Assembly: GCA_028713995.1 (NCBI GenBank)
Contig: JAQTNF010000005.1
Location: 16,106 to 80,105 of the forward strand
Direction of reading: 5' to 3'
Source of the DNA: Deltaproteobacteria bacterium
Lineage (GTDB): Bacteria; Myxococcota_A; Polyangia; JAAYKL01
Length of the DNA: 64,000 nt
A program made the position numbers and the translations under genes. The notes under the pieces are model-generated. The model did no database searches and had not been told where the DNA came from. It was given only the letters and a program-made list of their open reading frames with translations. This document shows, in pieces, positions 32,451-40,620 of the stretch (positions within the stretch are counted from its first letter, which is position 1; each line of letters begins with the position of its first letter).

Positions 32451-34589
32451 ATGACCGACGAGTCCAGACCGGTATCCGCGAGCTTTGGCGAGAACACGTT
32501 CAGTTTCCATGTCATGCGGGAGCGCCTGCCAAAGGAGTTCTTCGAGAAGCTCATGTTCTCCATCCGCAACCACCGTCCGATCAGCCCGGACACGGCCGAC
32601 GTGATCGCGCACGCCATGAAGGAGTGGGCGCTCACGCGCGGCGCGACCCACTACACGCACTGGTTCCAGCCGCTCACCGGTCTCACCGCCGAGAAGCACG
32701 ACTCGTTCCTGGCGTTCGACGACACGGGCCGCCCCATCGAGCGCTTCTCCGGGCGCCAGCTCATCATGAGCGAGCCGGACGCTTCGAGCTTTCCGCACGG
32801 GGGCCTGCGCTCCACGTTCGAGGCGCGCGGCTACGCAGCCTGGGATCCGTCGTCGCCCGCGTTCCTCATGAAGCGGGCGGGCAGCGCCACCCTGTGCCTG
32901 CCGTCCATCTTCGTCTCGTACAAGGGCGAGGTGCTCGACAAGAAGACGCCCCTCATCCGCTCCGTGGCCGCGGTGAGCAAATCATCCGTGCGCATGTTGC
33001 GACTGCTCGGCAACAAGCGCGTCACTTTCGTGACACCCAACGTGGGCGCCGAGCAGGAGTACTTCCTCATCGACGCGGCCCTGTTCGAGCGTCGCCCGGA
33101 CCTGTGCGAGGTGGGGCACACGCTGTTCGGCGCGAGGCCTGCGCGAGGCCAGCAGCTCGACGACCACTACTTTAGGGCCATCAACGACCGGGTGCTCGAG
33201 CTCATGGAGCGCGTGGAGCAGGAGCTCATCCGTCTCGGCGTACCGGCCAAGACGCGCCACAACGAGGTGGCGCCCGGGCAGTTCGAGCTGGCCTGCCTGC
33301 ACCAGCCCGCCAACATCGCGGCCGACCAGAACCAGCTCGTCATGGAGGTTCTCCGAAGGCTCGCGCCCATGCACGGCATGCAGGCGCTGCTCCACGAGAA
33401 GCCCTTCGCCGGCATCAACGGCTCGGGAAAGCACAACAACTGGTCGCTCATCGACTCCGAGGGACAAAACCTTTACGAGCCGGGCTCGAGCTTCTCGTCC
33501 CACGTGCGTTTCCTCATCTTCCTCATGGCGGTGGTGCTGGGCGCGCATCGCCACGGACGCCTGCTGCGCAGCATCGTGGCGAGCCCGGGCAACGACCTGC
33601 GCCTGGGCGGCAACGAGGCGCCTCCCTCGATCATCTCGGTCTACCTGGGCGATCACCTGACGAGCCTGCTCGAGGGGCTGGCCGACAAGCGTCCCGAGGC
33701 CCGCGCGAGCCTCGAGGACATCGACCTGTGCACGGGCGGCGTGGCGCGCATCCCGCGCGACACCACGGACCGCAACCGCACGTCGCCCTTCGCCTTCACC
33801 GGCAACAAGTTCGAGTTCCGCGCCGTGGGCGCCTCGGCCGCGATCTCCCTGCCCAACGCGGTCATCAACACAATGGTGGCCGAGAGCCTGGATCTCATGG
33901 CCGACCGGATCGAGGCGCGCACGGAGAAGGGCGAGGAGCGCCTTGCGGCGGCGGTGGAGGTGCTGCGCGAGGTCATCGCCGAGTCGCGCCCCGTGCGCTT
34001 CGACGGCGACAACTACTCCGAGGAGTGGCTCAAAGAGGCGCGGCGGCTGCGGCTCGGAATGGCGAACACCACGCCCGAGGCCCTCGAGGCCCTGTGTGAG
34101 GAGTCCTCGCTCGCCCTGTTCGAGCGCTACGGCGTCCTGACCCGCGAGGAGATGGCGGCCCGACGCCGGATCAAGCTCGATTTCTATGTCAAGACGGTGG
34201 CGGTCGAGCTCAAGGTGGCGCGCCGCATGCTCTCGGTCCACGTGTTGCCGGCGGCCCTCCGTTGCCAGGAGCGCCTGGCGCGCGCGATCAACGAGACCGC
34301 GCAAGCCCTGCCCGGGCCGGGTCCGGGCCTCGAGGCCGAGCGCAAGCGCCTCGCGTGCCTGACCGCTCTCATCGGGGAGCTCCTCGCCGGCATCGCGGTG
34401 CTCGAAGCGGACGAAGGCGCGCTCGCCTCGAACGGCGACCTCGCGGACCATGGGCGGCGTTGCGCCGGGGAGGTGCGGCCCCACGTCGCGGCCGCGCGCG
34501 CCGTGTCCGACGCCATCGAGGAGCTCGTCGACGCGCGCGACTGGACCCTGCCCAAGTACGACGAGATGCTCGCCATCTCCAGGGCGTAG
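32451..34589 (+). CDS. glnN: Glutamine synthetase type III
   Basis: The protein is 712 aa, the length of GSIII (about 700-730) and clearly longer than GSI. It makes glutamine from glutamate, ammonia and ATP in the cytoplasm. GSIII-specific N-terminal blocks are visible (ENTFSFHVMRERLPKEFFEK, THYTHWFQPLTG). Catalytic blocks follow: VGAEQEYFLID, RHNEVAPGQFELA, the His-containing EKPFAGINGSGKHNNWSL, and the Arg/Glu-containing LRLGGNEAPPSIIS and FTGNKFEFRAVG. ATG 32451 follows GAGAGGAGGTCCCC. An upstream ATG at 32367 would add 28 residues unlike the family. It is a single-gene unit with an AT-rich upstream region. Confidence 0.95.
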   Translation: MTDESRPVSASFGENTFSFHVMRERLPKEFFEKLMFSIRNHRPISPDTADVIAHAMKEWALTRGATHYTHWFQPLTGLTAEKHDSFLAFDDTGRPIERFSGRQLIMSEPDASSFPHGGLRSTFEARGYAAWDPSSPAFLMKRAGSATLCLPSIFVSYKGEVLDKKTPLIRSVAAVSKSSVRMLRLLGNKRVTFVTPNVGAEQEYFLIDAALFERRPDLCEVGHTLFGARPARGQQLDDHYFRAINDRVLELMERVEQELIRLGVPAKTRHNEVAPGQFELACLHQPANIAADQNQLVMEVLRRLAPMHGMQALLHEKPFAGINGSGKHNNWSLIDSEGQNLYEPGSSFSSHVRFLIFLMAVVLGAHRHGRLLRSIVASPGNDLRLGGNEAPPSIISVYLGDHLTSLLEGLADKRPEARASLEDIDLCTGGVARIPRDTTDRNRTSPFAFTGNKFEFRAVGASAAISLPNAVINTMVAESLDLMADRIEARTEKGEERLAAAVEVLREVIAESRPVRFDGDNYSEEWLKEARRLRLGMANTTPEALEALCEESSLALFERYGVLTREEMAARRRIKLDFYVKTVAVELKVARRMLSVHVLPAALRCQERLARAINETAQALPGPGPGLEAERKRLACLTALIGELLAGIAVLEADEGALASNGDLADHGRRCAGEVRPHVAAARAVSDAIEELVDARDWTLPKYDEMLAISRA

Positions 34590-34668
34590 GGGAGGGATGG
34601 CAAACCGCTCGAAAATGCTTAATCGCTAGCGCCTGGCACCTCATCTCCTCCATCTACGCAGCCCGCGT

Positions 34669-34697
34669 TTGCACGGGGAAAACCGTTCTCCTATACT
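34669..34697 (+). promoter_or_regulatory. Promoter of the collagen-like lipoprotein gene
   Basis: TTGCAC (34669-34674), 17-bp spacer, TATACT (34692-34697). Predicted start near 34704, 20 nt before the ATG. The GAAGGAGGGG ribosome-binding site falls within the leader. Confidence 0.65.
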
Positions 34698-34723
34698 CGA
34701 AAAATCCCACGAAGGAGGGGTCC

Positions 34724-35920
34724 ATGAACGCACCATCCGATTCGAAACGCGGGCTCGTGGTCGCATGTCTCGCCGTTGTCGGGTTGTCGGGTTGCAGCCT
34801 GTTCAAGACCATCATGGGGACGAACACGATCATGCTCGACGACTACGAAGTTTTGTCCATGAAGGTGGACATCCGCAAGCCCGAGAAGACCATCTGTCCC
34901 ATGGAGGCCACGCAGATGGCGGTGTTCGCGACCGTCAGGGATCCCGAGGACGCTTCCAAGACCGTCGAATACGAGACGTGGCAGGGCGATCCGAACGCGC
35001 GTCGCAACGGCGCGCTCGACTTCGCGAACGTCACCTTCACCTCGCCCGACGGCGACTTCGACGAGCACGGCTTTTTCCATCCACGAGGCGGCGTGGCGGC
35101 CACGGCGGGCAAGGAGTTCGAGATTCGCGCCGTGTTGCGCAAGCAGCCCGACAAGTTCAGGTTCGACCTCAAGTACAGGCCCGACTACCGCTGCGTCGGC
35201 GGCGCGCGCTTCGACGGCTCGGCCGGCCAGCCCGGACAGGCGGGGATAGAGGGCCAGGCGGGCCAGGGCGGAGCATCCGGCGGGGAGGGGCAGGGGCAGA
35301 ACGGCACGGGCGGCGGCTCAGGCGGACAGGGCGGCAACGGCCAGCCCGGGCAGGACGGGGACGAGATCGAGGTCCTTGCCACGTTCGTGAAGACGCCGTT
35401 CTACGAAAAGCTCGTGGCCGTGAAGGTGAAGTCGTCGGGCGGGGTGGGGCTGCTCCTTGCGCATCCGGATCAGCCGCTCGAGATCGCCGCGAACGGCGGA
35501 CCGGGCGGGTCGGGCGGTGCCGGCGGACCGGGCGGCGCCGGCGGAGGCGGCGGCTCGGGCAAGCCGGGCGGGAGCGGCGGCAACGGCGGGAGCGGCGGGG
35601 GCGGCGGGAACGGCGGAAATGGCGGGAACGGCGGCACCATCCGGTTCATCTACGACGCGCGCTTTCCGGAGCTCGCGCAGGCGATCCGTCTCGTGACCGA
35701 CGGCGGCTCGGGCGGGCCGGGCGGCATGGCGGGCCAGGGCGGCCCTGTTGGCTCGGGCGGATCCGGCGACAACGGGGCCGCGCAGGGACAGGCCGGCGTC
35801 AGGGGCTCGGACGGCGCGGCGGGCCAAGCGGGCTTCTCGGGCAAGGCAGGGAGGGTGACAGCGGCGACCGGCCAGGTGGCGGACGAGCTCCGCGGCGTCC
35901 CGGGGCTCGACGTCCTTTAG
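34724..35920 (+). CDS. Collagen-like Gly-rich lipoprotein
   Basis: The protein is 398 aa. The signal peptide (RGLVVACLAVVGLSGC) ends in the lipobox LSGC. Residues about 25-160 form a beta-rich domain (YEVLSMKVDIRKPEKTICPM, FDLKYRPDYRC) with Cys. Three Gly-rich blocks of Gly-x-Gly and Gly-x-x type follow at about residues 165-207 (GQPGQAGIEGQAGQGGASG), 255-305 and 325-375. They are separated by two strand-rich segments (EIEVLATFVKTPFYEKLVAV; GTIRFIYDARFPELAQAIRL). The Gly blocks only partly follow Gly-x-y, so they may be a polyglycine-II brush and not a true triple helix. Outer-membrane location and surface display are likely. Function unknown. ATG 34724 follows GAAGGAGGGGTCC. Confidence 0.85.
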   Translation: MNAPSDSKRGLVVACLAVVGLSGCSLFKTIMGTNTIMLDDYEVLSMKVDIRKPEKTICPMEATQMAVFATVRDPEDASKTVEYETWQGDPNARRNGALDFANVTFTSPDGDFDEHGFFHPRGGVAATAGKEFEIRAVLRKQPDKFRFDLKYRPDYRCVGGARFDGSAGQPGQAGIEGQAGQGGASGGEGQGQNGTGGGSGGQGGNGQPGQDGDEIEVLATFVKTPFYEKLVAVKVKSSGGVGLLLAHPDQPLEIAANGGPGGSGGAGGPGGAGGGGGSGKPGGSGGNGGSGGGGGNGGNGGNGGTIRFIYDARFPELAQAIRLVTDGGSGGPGGMAGQGGPVGSGGSGDNGAAQGQAGVRGSDGAAGQAGFSGKAGRVTAATGQVADELRGVPGLDVL

Positions 35921-36023
35921 TCTCTCTTCACGTCCCGTGCCCCGGTCTGGTATGAATGGGTCGTGGGCGTGAACGTTTCGCCGAGCGCCTTCGTCCAAGT
36001 CTTGGAAGCGGGAGGAGGACCCC

Positions 36024-36776
36024 ATGAAAACGGTCGGACTGCTCGTCACTTTCGCCACGATCGCGGCGTTCGCGCTGCCTTCCCTGGCCAAGGGCAAGGA
36101 GCTCGAGCTGCAGATTTCCAAGGAAGACGTGGATCTGTCCACGCGTACCGTGGGCTTCAGGCTCAACCGGCCGTGCGCCTCGGCCCAGATCCAGATCTTC
36201 GGCGCGGGCAACGCCCTCATGGGTGAGTCCGTTCAGGAGTACAACGGCGCCGCGGCCGGCACCAAGCTCTCGATCCAGTGGAAAGAGGTCTACAACGACG
36301 TGGCGCGCATCGAGCTCAAGGCCACGGACGTGAACGGCTTCTGGGTCTCGTGGGAGATCGTCCCGTTCTTCGTGGACATCCCGCACGAGGAGGTGGTGTT
36401 CGAGACCGGCAAGTCGGTCATCCGACCGTCCGAGGCGCCCAAGCTCGACGCCGCGCTCGTGCTGCTCCTCGACGCCATCAAGAAGCACGGCCGTGACATG
36501 CAGTGTGAGGTCTACGTGGCTGGCTTCACGGACACGGTCGACTCGGTGGCCTACAACCGGCAGCTGTCGCTCGACCGCGCGCGCGCCATCGCCCGCTACT
36601 TCATCGAGCACGGGCTCAAGGGGATCCCCATCTGGGTGCGCGGGTTCGGCGAGGAGGTGCTCGCGGTGCAGACCGCGGATAGCGTGGCCGAGCCCCGCAA
36701 CAGGCGCGCGTCCTACATCGTGGGTGTGGTGCCGCCGGACATCAAGGGTCCCGGCGCGTGGCAGCGCCTCCAATAG
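36024..36776 (+). CDS. OmpA-family protein
   Basis: The protein is 250 aa. A signal peptide (LLVTFATIAAFALPSLA) precedes a small N-terminal beta domain (residues about 25-115). The C-terminal OmpA-like peptidoglycan-binding domain contains VVFETGKSVIRPSEAPKLD, VAGFTDTVDSVAYNRQLSLD (the GxTD-x-(G/S)-x6-N-x2-LS motif), RARAIARYFIEHGL and NRRASYIV. It should anchor to peptidoglycan in the periplasm. ATG 36024 follows GGAGGAGGACCCC. It converges with the MXAN_5187-like gene with 6 nt between stops. Confidence 0.9.
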   Translation: MKTVGLLVTFATIAAFALPSLAKGKELELQISKEDVDLSTRTVGFRLNRPCASAQIQIFGAGNALMGESVQEYNGAAAGTKLSIQWKEVYNDVARIELKATDVNGFWVSWEIVPFFVDIPHEEVVFETGKSVIRPSEAPKLDAALVLLLDAIKKHGRDMQCEVYVAGFTDTVDSVAYNRQLSLDRARAIARYFIEHGLKGIPIWVRGFGEEVLAVQTADSVAEPRNRRASYIVGVVPPDIKGPGAWQRLQ

Positions 36777-36782
36777 CCGCGA

Positions 36783-37634
36783 TCAACTCTTCACCAGCTT
36801 GATCATCGCCTTGCCCTCCCGGATCACCACCTTGAAATCCACGCCCTGTCCCTTGGCCTCGGCCTGCTTGCGCAGCGACCCGGCGAGCTTGTCGTAGCTC
36901 ACGTTGTCCGTGGGCTCGTTGCACCGCTTGCGCGCGGTCAGGTACGCCCGGTAGATGGACTGCAGCCGCTCCTCCGAAAGCCCGGTCTTCGCGGCCGGCG
37001 CGGGCTTGGATTGCGGCCTGGCCGCGGGCTTGGACATGGGCGCCTTGGAGGAGGGGCGCGGCACCGGTGGAGCGGAAGGGGCGGGCGCCATCTCCGCGTC
37101 GCCGAAGGGGGCGTCGAGGGTCGCCACGCGGCGCACGCGCTCGAGCTCGGCCGCGTCCGCGAAGGGCTCATCGATGTCGAGGTCGCTCGGAAGCGTGAAG
37201 CACGCCGCGGGCCTGGCCGCGGGCGTCGGGATCGAGGCCCGCTCGCCGATATCGTCGGACTCCGAGAAGGGCACGTCGATGGACAGGCCGGCCATGGGCC
37301 GCTCGACCCGGTCGGCGCCCTCGGCCTTCTCGATCCTTTTCTGTGCGCGCATCACATCGCGCTTGTAGGTGCCCTCCTCGATCTGCTTGCAGATGCGGCG
37401 CCAGTAGATGGATTGCGTGTTGAACTTCTGGACCTGGGTCTGGAACCTGAAGCGCTGGGCCGTATTGCGCAGCTGCTCGCGCCGCAAGGCCTGTACCTTG
37501 CGCTCGACCTCCTTGCGCGGCACGGTCGGCTCCAGCCGCTCGATGCCCATGAAGTACTGGTTGTAGAGCGCCTGAAGCCTCTCAAGCTGGTGCTCGAGGT
37601 CGTCGAGCATCTTGTCGACTTCTTCGGGCGTCAT
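36783..37634 (-). CDS. MXAN_5187 C-terminal-domain-like protein
   Basis: The protein is 283 aa. The N-terminus (MTPEEVDKMLDDLEHQLERL to about residue 110) is a coiled-coil region. It contains REQLRNTAQRFRFQTQVQKF and NTQSIYWRRICKQIEEGTY. The middle is a Pro/Ala-rich linker. The C-terminal 70 residues (LQSIYRAYLTARKRCNEPT, VSYDKLAGSLRKQAEA, VDFKVVIREGKAMIKLV) match what I remember as the MXAN_5187 C-terminal domain, which is common in Myxococcota. The function is not known. It is cytoplasmic. It lies 17 nt downstream of the concanavalin-like lipoprotein gene, so probably in the same transcript. Confidence 0.8.
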   Translation of the reverse strand: MTPEEVDKMLDDLEHQLERLQALYNQYFMGIERLEPTVPRKEVERKVQALRREQLRNTAQRFRFQTQVQKFNTQSIYWRRICKQIEEGTYKRDVMRAQKRIEKAEGADRVERPMAGLSIDVPFSESDDIGERASIPTPAARPAACFTLPSDLDIDEPFADAAELERVRRVATLDAPFGDAEMAPAPSAPPVPRPSSKAPMSKPAARPQSKPAPAAKTGLSEERLQSIYRAYLTARKRCNEPTDNVSYDKLAGSLRKQAEAKGQGVDFKVVIREGKAMIKLVKS

Positions 37635-37651
37635 GGTGCGTCAACCGTCCG

Positions 37652-38305
37652 TCACAGCTCGTACACGACGAGGTCGTCGAAGTAGACCTCGCTCTCCCAG
37701 TCGTTGATGGCGAAGCTGTCGTGGCCCGGTCCCTCGAGCGGCGCCTCGTCGTCGAGCTCGAGGAACGGCCGGCCGTCGAGCAGCCACTCGAACCTCCCTC
37801 CCTTGCGCGAGATCGAGAACGCGTAGGAGCGGCCCGGCTCGGCCCTGGGCTCCGTGCGCGCCTTCCGGTCGTCGCCGTGCTCGTTCATCCGCGCGATGAT
37901 CGAGCGCGAGTTGTTCCAGCCGCCCAGGATGACCACGTAGCTCGTGGCCGTGTACGAGGCCTTGATGGCCTTGGACGCGCCGTCGCCGAAGACCTCCACC
38001 TTGATGTCGACCGCCGGGCTCATGGACCTTGCCTTGAACTCCACGCGCGCGTCGCGAGGAAGCTTGCGCTTGAGCCACAGGGGCTTGTTGTGGGCGCCCC
38101 CCGCGCGCAGCTCGCCGTTCACGATCGCATAGCCCCCGCCCGTGTCGAGCCAGTCCGGGCCCACCTCGGCGCGATCGAAATGATCCTCGAACACGACGCG
38201 CCCCTTGCCCCCTTGCGGCGCGGCGGTGCCGGGCGTGCCGCATGCGCAGAAGGCAACGGCGACGAGCACGCTCGGTACGATCCCCATGAGCCTCGTTCGC
38301 AGCAT
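37652..38305 (-). CDS. Lipoprotein with concanavalin/LamG-like domain
   Basis: The protein is 217 aa. The signal peptide (GIVPSVLVAVAFCACG) ends in a Cys-containing lipobox-like sequence. The rest has the jelly-roll pattern of DUF1080/LamG-like carbohydrate-binding domains: VVFEDHFDRAEVGPDWLDTG at the start, GYAIVNGELRAGG, RVEFKARSMSPAVDIKVEVF, FEWLLDGRPFLELDDEAPL, and EVYFDDLVVYEL at the end. Binding of a surface glycan is possible. ATG 38305 lies 8 nt after a GATACT box without a Shine-Dalgarno sequence. ATG 38287 is an alternative. Confidence 0.8.
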   Translation of the reverse strand: MLRTRLMGIVPSVLVAVAFCACGTPGTAAPQGGKGRVVFEDHFDRAEVGPDWLDTGGGYAIVNGELRAGGAHNKPLWLKRKLPRDARVEFKARSMSPAVDIKVEVFGDGASKAIKASYTATSYVVILGGWNNSRSIIARMNEHGDDRKARTEPRAEPGRSYAFSISRKGGRFEWLLDGRPFLELDDEAPLEGPGHDSFAINDWESEVYFDDLVVYEL

Positions 38306-38387
38306 GCGTCAAAAGTATCAGACGCCCCCCGGCCGGGCAACACCGCGCAAAGAGGCTGCGCGAAGGGGGGCAAAGCCGCGCCGCGAG

Positions 38388-38416
38388 TTGACGGTGCGCG
38401 CGATGAGGCTTAGATT
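38388..38416 (+). promoter_or_regulatory. Promoter of the CDF transporter gene
   Basis: TTGACG (38388-38393), 17-bp spacer, TAGATT (38411-38416). The predicted start near 38423 is only about 6 nt before the ATG, and no Shine-Dalgarno sequence is present. Confidence 0.55.
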
Positions 38417-38428
38417 CGCCAAAACAGC

Positions 38429-39388
38429 ATGGACTCGCATGGTAGAAAAGCGGTGGCGGCGACCCTGTCCGTGGCGTCCAACACCGCGCTCGTGATCTTC
38501 AAGATCGTGGTCGGCCTCGTGACCGGCTCGGTCTCGGTCATGTCCGAGGCCATCCACTCGGGCATGGATCTCGTGGCCGCGTGCATCGCCCTCGTGGCCG
38601 TGCGCGCCTCGGGCAAGCCGGCCGACGACGACCACCCCTACGGACACGGCAAGTTCGAGAACCTGTCCGGCGCGATCGAGGCGCTCCTCATCTTCACCGC
38701 GGCCGGCTGGATCATCTACGAGGCGATCCACAAGCTCCTCGCCCCGAGCCCCATCGAGACTATGGGGCTCGGCGTGGCGGTCATGTTCGTCTCGGCCGCG
38801 GTCAACGTGGTCGTGTCGCGCATTCTCTTCAAGGTGGGCCGCGAGACCGACTCGGTCGCGCTCCTCGCCGACGCCTGGCACCTGCGCACCGACGTGTACA
38901 CCTCGGCGGGCGTCATGGCGGGTCTGGGGCTCATCATGGTGGGTGGGGTCGTGCTGCCCGGCGTGAGCCTGCTCTGGCTCGACCCGGTGGTGGCCATCGC
39001 GGTGGCCATGCTCATCATGCACGCCGCGTTCCGGCTCACGCGGCAGTCGGTGCGCGACCTGCTCGACGCGAGCATGCCCGGCGAGGAGCGGGAGTGGATC
39101 CGCGCGTACCTGGGCAGCCTGGCCTCGCGCATCCGCGGCTTCCACCGCCTGCGCACGCGCAAGGCCGGCCCCACGCGCTTCGTGGAGTTCCACCTTCTGG
39201 TGGCGGCGGACATGCACGTGGACGAGTCCCACGGCATCACGGACGAGATCACCGCGCACATCGTCGACCGCTTCCCGGGCGCGCTCGTCACCATCCACAT
39301 CGAGCCGTGCGACGGCACGTGCAAGCCGGTCTGCGTGGACGGCTGCTTCCTCGACGAGGATGGACGACGGGCCGTGCGCGCGTCGTAG
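38429..39388 (+). CDS. Cation diffusion facilitator (CDF) transporter
   Basis: The protein is 319 aa with six predicted membrane helices. It exports a divalent cation (Zn, Fe, Co or Mn) in exchange for protons. Metal-site residues are visible: HSGMDLVAA in helix 2 (HxxxD), HPYGHGKFENL in the following loop and DAWHLRTDVYTS in helix 5 (HxxxD). The C-terminal cytoplasmic domain (THRLRTRKAG-type region, VEFHLLVAADMHVDESHGI, VTIHIEPCDG) is present and followed by a short Cys-rich tail (CKPVCVDGC) that could bind metal. ATG 38429 has almost no leader. It converges with the PQQ-propeller gene with 4 nt between the stops. Confidence 0.92.
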   Translation: MDSHGRKAVAATLSVASNTALVIFKIVVGLVTGSVSVMSEAIHSGMDLVAACIALVAVRASGKPADDDHPYGHGKFENLSGAIEALLIFTAAGWIIYEAIHKLLAPSPIETMGLGVAVMFVSAAVNVVVSRILFKVGRETDSVALLADAWHLRTDVYTSAGVMAGLGLIMVGGVVLPGVSLLWLDPVVAIAVAMLIMHAAFRLTRQSVRDLLDASMPGEEREWIRAYLGSLASRIRGFHRLRTRKAGPTRFVEFHLLVAADMHVDESHGITDEITAHIVDRFPGALVTIHIEPCDGTCKPVCVDGCFLDEDGRRAVRAS

Positions 39389-39392
39389 CCGC

Positions 39393-40616
39393 TCAGCGGA
39401 ACGCGTAGAGCTTCCCGTCGTCGCTCCCGACGTAGAGCGTGCCGTCGGGCCCGAGGACCGGACCCGCGTCCACCTGGCCTCCCGTGAGGAAGCGCCACGC
39501 GAGAGCGCCCTCGGGCGTGAGGCAGTAGACGTAGCGATCGCGGCCGCCGAAGTAGACGTATCCGTCCGCGTCCACGAGCGCGCCGGACTCGATGCCGTAC
39601 AGGTCGCCGTCGCCCGGCTCGATGTGGAAGCGCCAGCGCACGGCTCCCGTGCGACCGTCGAGCGCCGCGAGGAAAGGCCGCGGGCCGTAGGTCGAGGCGT
39701 AGACCGTGCCGTCGCGCGCGATGGCCGCGGGCGCCCGGATCGGACCGCCGAGATCGGTGGCGAAGCGCAAGGTGCCGCCCGGCGCCACGGCCCGAAGCCT
39801 TCCGTCGTCCGAGCCGAAGTAGACCGTGCCGTCGTCGCCCACGGAGGGCGAGCCGTCGTTGTCGCCGTCCGTGGAGAGCTTCCAGCCGGCCGCGCCGATC
39901 GGGGTGAGCGCGTGGAAGGAACGCCCCTGCGTGCCGAAGAAGATCGTGCCGTCGCGGCCCACGGCCGGGCTCGTGAACACCTTCACGCGCCCCAGGCCGG
40001 CCTCGAACTTCCAGCGAAGGACGCCGGACGCGAAGAGCGCGTACAGGAACCGGTTGCAGCCGAACACCACCGTCCCGTCCGCGGCGAGCACCGGCGAGGT
40101 GTCCACGTCCCACCGCCCGTCCTCGGGCTTGTCGCCTCGCGCCGCGGGCTCGGTGGTGACGAACACCCAGCGTTCCTTGCCCGACGCATCGACCGCCGCG
40201 AGCCGATCGTCGTCGCTGCCCACGTAGATCGTCCCGTCCTTGCCGATGACCGGCGAGGTCCAGATCTTGCCCCCGGCGTCGTACGACCACAGCTGCCTCC
40301 CGTCCTTGCCGATGGCGTAGAGCCTGTGGTCGTGCGAGGCGGCGTAGACCGTGCCGTCCTCGGCCACGGCCGCGTCCGCGCAGATGCGTCCCCCGGTCGC
40401 GAAGGTCCACCTGAGATCCGGTGCCCGCGGGCCCGCCGCGCCCGCGCGACCGGTGTGGGCCGCGTCGCCCCGGAACGCCATCCAGCCCCGCTGCTCCTGC
40501 GGGTTCAAGGTCGCGGGCGGGGAAGCGGACGCGCGTGCCGGGATCGGCTGTGCGTTCGGGGACTGGCTGCACGAGAGGAGCGCGAGAACGACCAGGGCCG
40601 GGCCGCAGGGCCTCAT
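39393..40616 (-). CDS. PQQ-type beta-propeller lipoprotein
   Basis: The protein is 407 aa. The signal peptide LVVLALLSC ends in a lipobox. About nine repeated units follow, of the type DGTVYxxSxDxxLYAxxxxGxxxW, for example KDGTIYVGSDDDRLAAVD, RDGTIFFGTQGRSFHALT and DGYVYFGGRDRYVYCLTPEG. This is the PQQ-like/BamB-like propeller. No catalytic dehydrogenase residues are evident, so a structural or interaction role is more likely. It begins 4 nt after the stop of the large TPR gene, so the two are co-transcribed. Confidence 0.88.
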   Translation of the reverse strand: MRPCGPALVVLALLSCSQSPNAQPIPARASASPPATLNPQEQRGWMAFRGDAAHTGRAGAAGPRAPDLRWTFATGGRICADAAVAEDGTVYAASHDHRLYAIGKDGRQLWSYDAGGKIWTSPVIGKDGTIYVGSDDDRLAAVDASGKERWVFVTTEPAARGDKPEDGRWDVDTSPVLAADGTVVFGCNRFLYALFASGVLRWKFEAGLGRVKVFTSPAVGRDGTIFFGTQGRSFHALTPIGAAGWKLSTDGDNDGSPSVGDDGTVYFGSDDGRLRAVAPGGTLRFATDLGGPIRAPAAIARDGTVYASTYGPRPFLAALDGRTGAVRWRFHIEPGDGDLYGIESGALVDADGYVYFGGRDRYVYCLTPEGALAWRFLTGGQVDAGPVLGPDGTLYVGSDDGKLYAFR

Positions 40617-40620
40617 CGCG

